5,843 nt of DNA, from contig URWS01000105.1 in assembly GCA_900551605.1 (NCBI GenBank), positions 1 to 5,843 of the forward strand, in the 5' to 3' direction. Below are positions 1 to 5,426 of the stretch, one piece after another; the first letter of the stretch is position 1, and each line of letters starts with the position of its first letter. The notes beneath the pieces are model-generated. The model was not told the origin of the DNA. It searched no databases and worked only from the letters and a program-made list of their open reading frames with translations. This DNA is from an uncultured Collinsella sp. Its GTDB lineage: Bacteria; Actinomycetota; Coriobacteriia; Coriobacteriales; Coriobacteriaceae. The position numbers and the translations under genes were made by a program.

Positions 1-2050
1 GCCTGTTTGTCGACCGGTATTCAACCATGGAGGTGTTCTCCGTGGTTGCCTCCGCCAGAGAAGATGCCGTGGTGTGATACACCGCCACGGTATAGTCGGC
101 ATTCGACTTGTCCTCCATCATGGCAGCGTACTTCTCGATATCGCCGGGCAGCGACCTGACCGTCACCTCGTAGTCGCCCTTGGTGTTGACAGCAAAGACA
201 CTCGTGTCCGCCGAGTTGGCGGCCTCGACCGCACCGGCGATGCCGTGTGCAGAGCACAGCCTGTAGCCTTTGAGCGGATTGCCCGTGACCGCCGTCCACG
301 CGTTTTCATCCGTGTTTTCCTTGGTCTCGTCGGTGCGCTTGAGCACGACGGCAAAGGTCGTACCCGCGTTAATGGGTTTGTTCTTATTGTCTTTTGTGTT
401 TTGAGAAAGGGAAATGGTCTCCTTGGCGGCCAGATAGCCACCGTTCAGCCACATGCGGCTGCCCATCCATGTGTTTTTATCGGCCGTGGTGACCGTCGTT
501 TGCGGTGCAACCACCACGCCGCCCGAGCCATTCGTCGCAGCCTTTTTGTACTGCAGGTGCAGCTCACCTGGTGTTGCGGTGGTCGATGAGGTCAGACTCG
601 AGCGATATCCCGCAGGCAGCTCTATCTCCTTGAGTACAAAGTAGTCGTGCCCCTCAGCATGCTCTTGGTCGAACGAGAGAACGGAGTCATCCGACTTTTG
701 AAGTATCAGCTGACCCCCGTCTTTTGTCTCGCCTTGAGCAATGAGCTCGCCCTCATTCCAGTCAGTTTTTGGTCCATCTGACCGATACAGCGCGAAGGTT
801 GCACCATTGACCGCCTCGCCGTTCTGGTTGACCTTCTCAACCTCAGACGACGGCAGGGTAGTGAGGTTGAACTTGAGCGACATGTTCGATGCGCCCGCGC
901 CGCGCTCCAGATAGAAGAAGCTCAGCGTATGCTTGCTGCTGTCACAGAAGGTGTTGCCGCGGAAGTTGGAGGTATTTACGCCGGCGGTGTCGAACTTCGC
1001 TTTGATGGTGGTATTTTCGATGTCCTTCCGGGTTCCATTCGCACCGTCAATATGGCCGACTTTCACTTCGCCGGTGGCAAAGTTGATCTCGAGCGTTGCC
1101 TTCTCGTGAATGCCGCCCAAGTCGCCCACGAGCACGCCATCGATGTAGACCCACACGTCATCGTCGCCCGAGAACTCAAAAATCATATCCTTGTTATCGG
1201 TGGTCTTTCCGCTCGCAGGCTGGACAAACTCCGTGGTCATGGACATGCCAAAGTGGTGGTTGAGCTTATCGTTCGTTCCGTCCGTTATCGGTTTGGGAGA
1301 GAGCTGACCGTTCTGCTCTTCAAAAACCTTCTCAGCCGAGTCAAAGGGGAAGAACTGACCTAGATTCTCACTTGATACGCTGTCCTTATATACGCCCGCT
1401 TTAGCGTAGACGTTAAAGGAATTCGTTGTGGAGTTGTACACGGCATAGTTGCCTTTAGAACCGTACGAGTCGTAAACGTAGTATCCGTTCTCAAGTTGGA
1501 AAAGGCCCTGTACGTTGTTGTAGACAGCTTTGCCGTCCTGCTGGTGATTTTCCTGGCTGGCGTTGTTAAAGAGGTATGCGAGCGATTCGTCAGTGTACTT
1601 ATCGCTCGAACCGTAGGAGGTATACGTACCGGCATCGATCGACGGGTAACCGCCTACCAGCTTCTTCTTCACAAAAGAAAGGCGTCCGGAACCATCAATA
1701 ACGCTTTTGCCCGTCCATTTGTTAATGCCCGTGCCTGCGCCACTATTAAATTTGAGCTGATGACCCTTATTGATGCCGCCGTTGATATTATTGACAGTTG
1801 CCGATTTATCGTTGTCGCCATCCACGACCCAGTAGTCAAACAGATTGACCGTGGTGTCGGTGGGATTCACCGTCTTTACGGTATGGTTGCTATAGGGAAC
1901 AACCTGGTCGGCCGACGCGCTCGTCGCACCAAACATGAGCGCGCACGCCGCCAGCGGGACGGCCAAAACCCTCAGGGCACGCTTGGCGGTATTGGTTTTC
2001 TTGCCAAAAGGCTTTAGCATTTCTCGAGCTCTCGCACACACGCGATTCAT
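1..2050 (-). CDS. Secreted fibro-slime / Cna-B-like surface adhesin, N-terminal 683 residues (3' end outside window)
   Basis: The frame is open from an ATG at 2050 to the left edge with no stop, so the C-terminus (a sortase motif would be expected) is not visible. The start is chosen because a GGGGAGGG ribosome-binding site lies 5 bases upstream; a second ATG at 2020 has only a weak one. Residues 1-47 are a long signal peptide: basic stretch, hydrophobic core at about 27-41, and a likely cut after ASA at 47. An LFDYW motif at 70-74 opens the mature region, as in many Gram-positive adhesins. Residues about 267-395 match the fibro-slime (PA14-like) domain: GDDDVWVYIDG at 295-305, DLGG at 310-313, FFYLERG at 378-384. 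Residues about 401-500 look like a SpaA/Cna-B fold (NGATFALYR, then LKEIELPAGY), with K406 and E475 as possible isopeptide residues. Residues 530-683 resemble another pilin-type beta domain, but weakly. The role is inferred as cell-surface adhesion or pilus-like structure. Confidence 0.88.
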   Translation of the reverse strand, partial: MNRVCARAREMLKPFGKKTNTAKRALRVLAVPLAACALMFGATSASADQVVPYSNHTVKTVNPTDTTVNLFDYWVVDGDNDKSATVNNINGGINKGHQLKFNSGAGTGINKWTGKSVIDGSGRLSFVKKKLVGGYPSIDAGTYTSYGSSDKYTDESLAYLFNNASQENHQQDGKAVYNNVQGLFQLENGYYVYDSYGSKGNYAVYNSTTNSFNVYAKAGVYKDSVSSENLGQFFPFDSAEKVFEEQNGQLSPKPITDGTNDKLNHHFGMSMTTEFVQPASGKTTDNKDMIFEFSGDDDVWVYIDGVLVGDLGGIHEKATLEINFATGEVKVGHIDGANGTRKDIENTTIKAKFDTAGVNTSNFRGNTFCDSSKHTLSFFYLERGAGASNMSLKFNLTTLPSSEVEKVNQNGEAVNGATFALYRSDGPKTDWNEGELIAQGETKDGGQLILQKSDDSVLSFDQEHAEGHDYFVLKEIELPAGYRSSLTSSTTATPGELHLQYKKAATNGSGGVVVAPQTTVTTADKNTWMGSRMWLNGGYLAAKETISLSQNTKDNKNKPINAGTTFAVVLKRTDETKENTDENAWTAVTGNPLKGYRLCSAHGIAGAVEAANSADTSVFAVNTKGDYEVTVRSLPGDIEKYAAMMEDKSNADYTVAVYHTTASSLAEATTENTSMVEYRSTNR

Positions 2051-2092
2051 GAAGGCCCTCCCCAAATCCATGAGGACGGCAAGCAGCGGCTC

Positions 2093-2125
2093 ATTATATA
2101 TGTGTCGTCGTCCCCATCGATGCAA
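2093..2125 (-). promoter_or_regulatory. Candidate promoter of the surface-protein gene
   Basis: On the minus strand a perfect TATAAT lies at 2098-2093, about 43 bases before the ATG at 2050. The best -35-like hexamer, TTGCAT at 2125-2120, is 21 bases away, longer than the usual 17. TTGCAT is spaced 17 from an overlapping CATATA, so the exact -10 is uncertain. The call rests on the TATAAT match and its position. Confidence 0.45.
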
Positions 2126-2132
2126 ATATACG

Positions 2133-2141
2133 CCCCCCCCC
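2133..2141. repeat. Homopolymer of nine C (G on the surface-gene strand)
   Basis: Nine consecutive C on the plus strand lie about 35 bases upstream of the candidate TATAAT of the surface-protein gene. Homopolymers of this length are prone to slipped-strand length change, and poly-G tracts near promoters of surface genes are a known basis for phase variation in other bacteria. Whether this tract varies cannot be seen from one sequence. Confidence 0.9.
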
Positions 2142-2175
2142 GCGCAGAAACGCAAGGCGGGACATCGCAATATAC

Positions 2176-2196
2176 TTAAAATTGTAGCAATTTAAA
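2176..2196. repeat. AT-rich 21-base near-palindrome upstream of the surface gene
   Basis: TTAAAATTG and CAATTTAAA pair at 8 of 9 positions around a TAG centre. The size and symmetry would suit a dimeric regulator's operator. On the minus strand the same bases contain TGCTACAAT (2189-2181), an extended -10-like sequence that could be a second, upstream promoter for the surface gene; in that case the G9 tract would lie in the mRNA leader. Neither role is proven. Confidence 0.4.
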
Positions 2197-2259
2197 CGAC
2201 CCACTATTCCGCGTCAGGTTGCCACTCGGTCGTCAAATCGAACCATTCGCGCCATCAAA

Positions 2260-2307
2260 GGGGTTCGGCGGGATAAAACCGTCGGCAATCTTTATCCCCA
2301 CAGCCCC
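2260..2307. repeat. Imperfect inverted repeat with GGGATAAA core
   Basis: GGGATAAA at 2270-2277 pairs perfectly with TTTATCCC at 2291-2298 across a 13-base loop. Outside an internal loop of 6 and 5 bases, GGGG at 2260-2263 pairs with CCCC at 2304-2307. The same CCCC can instead pair with GGGG at 2329-2332, so this hairpin competes with the next one. Confidence 0.6.
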
Positions 2308-2339
2308 ACAAGGTAGCTAATTTGGGACGGGGCTTTTTT
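2302..2339 (+). terminator. Terminator-like hairpin with T-run (plus-strand sense)
   Basis: AGCCCC at 2302-2307 pairs with GGGGCT at 2329-2334 across a 21-base loop and is followed by six T (2334-2339). This is the shape of a rho-independent terminator for plus-strand transcription. The stem is short, the loop is long, and there is no plus-strand gene upstream in the window, so it may instead be part of the larger repeat structure. Confidence 0.35.
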
Positions 2340-2388
2340 GACTACTTGGGCAATCAGATCGGCATGTAGTCAAAATAGCCGTCCCAAA
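2321..2388. repeat. Two-tier inverted repeat (10 + 10 base pairs)
   Basis: The outer arms TTTGGGACGG (2321-2330) and CCGTCCCAAA (2379-2388) are perfect complements. The inner arms TTTTGACTAC (2336-2345) and GTAGTCAAAA (2366-2375) are also perfect. A 5/3-base internal loop separates the tiers and the apical loop has 20 bases. The regular build suggests a folded RNA or a palindromic dispersed repeat rather than chance. Confidence 0.75.
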
Positions 2389-2407
2389 TAGACTGGTCTG
2401 ACGCTGC

Positions 2408-2567
2408 GCCACGAAAAGGACCTATCTACTACGTTTAGGCCGCAGGGGTCAACCATAGCCGACTTTTTCGAAAATCGGCCAGCTCTCTACCTGCGGTTTT
2501 GTTTTTGCAAATTCCGGGATGGTCGAGGTAGCTCGGTTAAACGTAGTAGATGGCCGCATTTCGTGGC
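2408..2567. repeat. 160-base element bounded by 30-base inverted repeats, with nested hairpins
   Basis: The arms at 2408-2437 and 2538-2567 match as inverted repeats at 25 of 30 positions: nine perfect outer bases (GCCACGAAA), a 7-base mismatched block, then fourteen perfect inner bases (ATCTACTACGTTTA). Inside, CCGCAGG (2440-2446) pairs with CCTGCGG (2490-2496), which is followed by TTTTGTTTTT. Within that stem, 2458-2479 is a near-palindrome (GCCGA, TTTTCGAAAA, TCGGC). No reading frame and no clear flanking duplication are seen. It could be a MITE-like or REP-like repeat, or a structured RNA. Confidence 0.7.
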
Positions 2568-2618
2568 AAACGGTCCGACCCAAGGCCCAAGGCGGCCAGC
2601 CTCGGATGACCATTCACG

Positions 2619-2687
2619 AAGTTGCGGTGGAATACGGACTGAATTAGCGCCTTAAAGGCAAAAACACTCCGTATTTCACCGCAACTT
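2619..2687. repeat. 20-base inverted repeat just after the deaminase/kinase gene
   Basis: The arms at 2619-2638 and 2668-2687 are complementary at 19 of 20 positions (outer AAGTTGCGGTG with CACCGCAACTT). The 29-base loop contains its own small palindrome, GCCTTAAAGGC (2649-2659). The hairpin starts 17 bases after the stop codon at 2704. There is no T-run after the distal arm in the minus direction, so it is not a classic terminator, though a stem this long could protect or end the transcript. Confidence 0.7.
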
Positions 2688-2703
2688 ATCGAGGGGATGG
2701 GTT

Positions 2704-4485
2704 TTAGAGGCGGGCGAGGCCGTAGGCTTGGGCAGCTGCCTCGCCAGCGCAGATGAGGTTGGTTGTGGCTTCTTGCGCACCGAGCGCCTGGTCGAGAGGC
2801 ATGGGCTTGCGGCAAATCGGCAAAACCAAGTCAATACCCTGCTCATACACCGCATCCAGGTTGACGGCGCGCCCGCCCACGACGGCGACCACCGGCTTGC
2901 CATATCGCTTCGCACGACGAGCCACACCCACCGGTGCCTTACCGGCGGCGGATTGCTCGTCCATATTGCCCTCGCCCGTTATGACCAGGTCGACATCGCG
3001 CACGCGCTCGTCAAACCCCACGAGGTCGAGCACCGTCTCCACACCCGAGCGTAGCTCCGCGCCGAGCGCCAGCAACGCCGCGCCCAAGCCACCGGCAGCG
3101 CCCGCGCCGGGTACACCGAGCACCGAGCCAAATGTCCGTGCGCCCTCGGGTGTGCGCAACAACCCCTGGGCTCGAGCTCTGGCAATCGCCGCATCGAGCA
3201 AGCGACCGTAGCCGACCATCCAGCCGTCGTATCTGCGCAGCACCTCGACATCATCCGCCGGCAGGCCCTTCTGCCCGCCAAACACTGCCAGTGCGCCTCG
3301 ACGCCCCACGAGCGGATTCTCGACATCCGAAAGCACAACGATGCGAGCATCATCCAAAGCCTGCAGCGCGGGCGCCAAATCAACGCTCGCCACCTGCTCA
3401 AGGCCGGCAAGACCGGGGGCGACATCGCATCCCTGATCATCGACCACGCGCGCGCCCAGCGCCTGCAGCATGCCGGCGCCACCGTCGTTGGCGGCACTGC
3501 CGCCCAGACCAATATAGAGTGTCCTTGCGCCCGTGCGAACTGCGCGAAGCATAAGCTCGCCCACGCCATAGGTCGAAGCCGCCAACGCCGCCGACTCCGT
3601 ACAACTCGAATACCCAATACCCGCCGCCTCGGCCATCTCAATTACAGCCGAGTCGCGCTCGTCGTCCACCAACATCCGGGCAGACACGCGATCGCCCAAG
3701 GGACCTGCCACCTCGCAGGTCACAATCTCACCGCCGCACGCGGCGATGGCGTCGAGCGTTCCCTCGCCGCCATCCGCCAGCGGCAACGCGCGCACCTCGG
3801 CATCGGGCCACACACGGCGCATGCCCTCGGCAACCGCCGCCTCCGCCCGTGCACTCGACACGCTGCCCTTAAAGGAGTCGATCGCCAGCAGCACACGGCG
3901 GGGCCGGCGGCACGCAGGGCCAAAGTCAACCGCCATGCCAGCATCCTCACCGGCACCTGCAAGCGCTGCGGCGTGAGCAGCATGCGCCTCAAGGTTCGGA
4001 CCGCAGCCACAGCCGCTGCCACCCGCTCCGCGCAGACCGCCAAAATAGTTACTCAGCAGCTCGCGGCATTCATCCGCCAGGACCCCAGCCGTCACGTTAA
4101 ACCGATGGTTCAGGCGAGAATCGGCATTCAGGTCATACAGCGAACCCAGTGCGCCCGCCTTGGCGTCAGCCGCGCCATACGCGCAGCGCCCCACGCGCGC
4201 GTTAACCATAAGCCCCGCACACATGCAGCAGGGCTCGAGCGTTACATAGACCGTGCAATCGGAAAGGCGCCAGCGACCGAGCGACCGAGCGGCAGCGCAC
4301 AGGGCCGCGAACTCTGCATGCGCCGAAGGATCCTGGTCGAGCTCGCGACGATTATGCGCCCGCGCGACGATCTCGCCCGCGCGCACCACCACAGCGCCAA
4401 TGGGTACTTCGCCCACTGCCGCGGCGGCGCGCGCCTCCGCCAGTGCCTCGCGCATGAACTTCTCGTCGATCTCGGTGGTCGTCAT
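2704..4485 (-). CDS. tadA: Fused tRNA adenosine(34) deaminase (TadA) - glycerate kinase
   Basis: One uninterrupted frame of 593 residues. The ATG at 4485 is chosen because GGGAAGG lies about 7 bases upstream; a GTG at 4536 lacks a site and overlaps the mature tRNA end. Residues about 8-150 are a complete TadA-type deaminase: H56-A-E58 with catalytic Glu, and PCxxC with zinc ligands C86 and C89, followed by the TadA-typical GSLYDL and NHRF segments. TadA converts A34 of tRNA-Arg(ACG) to inosine. Residues 151-196 are an Ala/Gly/Cys-rich linker. Residues about 197-593 are a full glycerate kinase of the GlxK/GarK type: DSFKGS (203-208), LADGGEG (236-242), GLGGSAANDGGAG (326-338), SDVENPL (386-392), GAAGGLG (462-468) and ITGEGNMDEQS (502-512). 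The kinase makes phosphoglycerate from glycerate with ATP. Both are cytoplasmic enzymes. Each domain identity is firm; that they work as one protein is inferred. Confidence 0.93.
   Translation of the reverse strand: MTTTEIDEKFMREALAEARAAAAVGEVPIGAVVVRAGEIVARAHNRRELDQDPSAHAEFAALCAAARSLGRWRLSDCTVYVTLEPCCMCAGLMVNARVGRCAYGAADAKAGALGSLYDLNADSRLNHRFNVTAGVLADECRELLSNYFGGLRGAGGSGCGCGPNLEAHAAHAAALAGAGEDAGMAVDFGPACRRPRRVLLAIDSFKGSVSSARAEAAVAEGMRRVWPDAEVRALPLADGGEGTLDAIAACGGEIVTCEVAGPLGDRVSARMLVDDERDSAVIEMAEAAGIGYSSCTESAALAASTYGVGELMLRAVRTGARTLYIGLGGSAANDGGAGMLQALGARVVDDQGCDVAPGLAGLEQVASVDLAPALQALDDARIVVLSDVENPLVGRRGALAVFGGQKGLPADDVEVLRRYDGWMVGYGRLLDAAIARARAQGLLRTPEGARTFGSVLGVPGAGAAGGLGAALLALGAELRSGVETVLDLVGFDERVRDVDLVITGEGNMDEQSAAGKAPVGVARRAKRYGKPVVAVVGGRAVNLDAVYEQGIDLVLPICRKPMPLDQALGAQEATTNLICAGEAAAQAYGLARL
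3934..3951 (-). promoter_or_regulatory. Internal ribosome-binding site and ATG before the kinase domain
   Basis: Within the fusion gene, GGTGAGG (3951-3945) lies 8 bases before an in-frame ATG at 3936-3934, which is residue 184. Starting there would give a free glycerate kinase of 410 residues, beginning 13 residues before the kinase fold. Spacing and sequence suit a real site, but GC-rich coding DNA can produce this by chance. Confidence 0.35.
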
Positions 4486-4517
4486 CGTTCGCCTTCCCTG
4501 TTGCAAATTCAAAACGA

Positions 4518-4526
4518 TGCTATCAT
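4518..4526 (+). promoter_or_regulatory. Candidate extended -10 promoter of tRNA-Ser
   Basis: TGCTATCAT is an extended -10 form (TG, one base, then TATCAT) ending 10 bases before the mature tRNA. No good -35 is seen at 16-18 bases spacing; TTGCAA at 4501-4506 is only 14 bases away. Transcription would start near 4533, leaving only a few leader bases. Confidence 0.4.
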
Positions 4527-4536
4527 TACGACTCAC

Positions 4537-4626
4537 GGAGAGATGGCAGAGCGGTTGAATGCGGCGGTCTTGAAAACCGTTGAGCGCGAGAGCGTTCCGG
4601 GGGTTCGAATCCCCCTCTCTCCGCCA
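4537..4626 (+). tRNA. tRNA-Ser (anticodon UGA)
   Basis: A complete class II tRNA of 90 bases including encoded CCA. The acceptor stem GGAGAGA (4537-4543) pairs with TCTCTCC (4616-4622), followed by discriminator G and CCA (4624-4626). The anticodon loop is CTTGAAA (4569-4575) with anticodon TGA at 4571-4573, reading UCA serine codons. The long variable arm typical of serine tRNAs is at about 4581-4598. The T arm is GGGGG-TTCGAAT-CCCCC (4599-4615). It is the only plus-strand gene between two minus-strand genes, 51 bases from the deaminase start and 3 bases from the regulator's stop codon. No terminator hairpin follows it, so its transcript probably runs into the antisense of the regulator gene. 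Confidence 0.97.
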
Positions 4627-4629
4627 CTT

Positions 4630-5214
4630 CTAGTGATGCACCGGCGTCATGGTTCGCTCGAACAGCGCATCGACCACGTCGGCCATCTCGGGTCGACGCT
4701 CGAGGTCGTGACCCGACTCCCACCATATCGTGAAAAGTCGAATAATACCGCCGGCGACAAACTCAGACGTCGTCTCGAGTGACACGGGGGCCAGGGCATC
4801 CTCGGCAAGCACGTTCATCACACGCTCGCGGATGGAGCGGGCAATGCGGTCGCAAATAACGTTGGTCAACATGCCCGACATGCTGCTTGCCAAAATGTTA
4901 TCCATGAGCTGCTCGTGCGCCAGGATCAAATCCATGGCATCGTCCAAAATCGCGTGTCGAAGCGCGCGCACGTCCTCGGCAGACACTGCGCCGGCCTCAT
5001 CGGGCTGTTTTTGCGGCAAGCCCGACATGAGCTCATCGATATAAAAGGCGAAGTAATCGTTTTTATCGCGAAAGTGCTTATAGAACGTCGTGCGGCGAAT
5101 CATGGCCCGGTCGCACAGCATAGCAACCGTCAAATCCTCAAACCGATGCTCTTCCAAAAGCTCGGTAAAGGCATCGAACAGGGCACGATAGGTTTTCTTG
5201 ATGCGAAGGTCCAT
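4630..5214 (-). CDS. TetR/AcrR-family transcriptional regulator
   Basis: The product has 194 residues, the usual length for the family. Residues about 4-50 form the N-terminal DNA-binding domain, with the helix-turn-helix at about 28-48 (TVAMLC, then RRTTFYKHF), a strong TetR signature. The rest is a helical ligand/dimer domain with a GGIIRLFTIWWESG segment (155-168), like the C-terminal domain of DhaS-type TetR regulators; the ligand cannot be told. The start is uncertain: the ATG at 5214 fits the common MDLRIKKT opening but its GAGG site is 12 bases away; ATG 5226 and TTG 5232 are in frame upstream. The gene diverges from the LemA gene, a common layout for a local repressor. Its transcript would run antisense through the tRNA-Ser gene toward the deaminase gene. 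Confidence 0.9.
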   Translation of the reverse strand: MDLRIKKTYRALFDAFTELLEEHRFEDLTVAMLCDRAMIRRTTFYKHFRDKNDYFAFYIDELMSGLPQKQPDEAGAVSAEDVRALRHAILDDAMDLILAHEQLMDNILASSMSGMLTNVICDRIARSIRERVMNVLAEDALAPVSLETTSEFVAGGIIRLFTIWWESGHDLERRPEMADVVDALFERTMTPVHH

Positions 5215-5255
5215 CCGTATCGCCATCCTCAAGGCGTAGACAGCATTCCTTAATT

Positions 5256-5271
5256 TGTCGCATATCTTACA
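5256..5271. promoter_or_regulatory. Possible operator: imperfect 16-base palindrome in the divergent spacer
   Basis: TGTCGCAT and its partner TGTAAGAT (minus strand) match at 5 of 8 half-site positions around an ATAT centre. It lies about 42 bases upstream of the regulator's start and in the spacer shared with the LemA gene, where TetR proteins often bind. Symmetry is weak. Confidence 0.2.
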
Positions 5272-5358
5272 CCTGTACCGCCCGTTCGATATTGGCGCCC
5301 CCTCCCTGGTTGAAACACAACGCTTACCGGAAAGTTCGGCACCGCCAAAGGTTGTGGG

Positions 5359-5364
5359 TATACT
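5359..5364 (+). promoter_or_regulatory. Candidate -10 of the LemA-gene promoter
   Basis: TATACT is a good -10 match 62 bases before the ATG. A poor -35-like TTCGGC lies about 18 bases upstream. Immediately after it, CCGTT (5370-5374) and AACGG (5380-5384) form a small inverted repeat at the expected transcription start, which could be an operator or leader hairpin. Confidence 0.45.
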
Positions 5365-5426
5365 AAATACCGTTACACCAACGGCAGCTGGCGCGAAACG
5401 CCGCGGCCATTCGAAACGGAGACATC

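Larger units (their letters stand above)
2051..2703. other. 653-base spacer without a protein gene, rich in inverted repeats
   Basis: No reading frame here has a convincing start, ribosome-binding site or recognisable protein. The left part (2051-2200) holds the surface-gene promoter region. The right part (2230-2690) is almost entirely a chain of inverted repeats, listed separately. A shorter 6-base pair CGAACC (2239-2244) and GGTTCG (2262-2267) adds to them. Base composition is visibly less GC-rich than in the deaminase/kinase gene. Confidence 0.8.

Noticed and set aside
74..2017. Several plus-strand open frames opposite the adhesin gene
   Set aside because: They lie antisense to a frame with a signal peptide and recognisable domains, lack ribosome-binding sites and have Arg/His-rich, family-less products.
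2408..2567. Insertion sequence
   Set aside because: The element has inverted ends but is only 160 bases, encodes nothing and shows no obvious target duplication, so it is recorded only as a repeat.
2230..2700. CRISPR array
   Set aside because: The repeats here are inverted pairs of different sequences, not regularly spaced direct repeats.
2537..2927. Short minus-strand open frames overlapping the 3' end of the kinase and the repeat region
   Set aside because: They are out of frame with the kinase, cross long hairpins and have no start signals or recognisable product.
4486..4536. GTG at 4536 as the start of the deaminase-kinase gene
   Set aside because: No ribosome-binding site precedes it and it abuts the mature tRNA end; ATG at 4485 has a good site and gives a normal TadA N-terminus.
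3973..4782. A 269-codon plus-strand open frame
   Set aside because: It runs antisense through the deaminase domain, straight through the tRNA-Ser gene and into the regulator. Its protein has no recognisable domain, and GC-rich DNA commonly gives such shadow frames.
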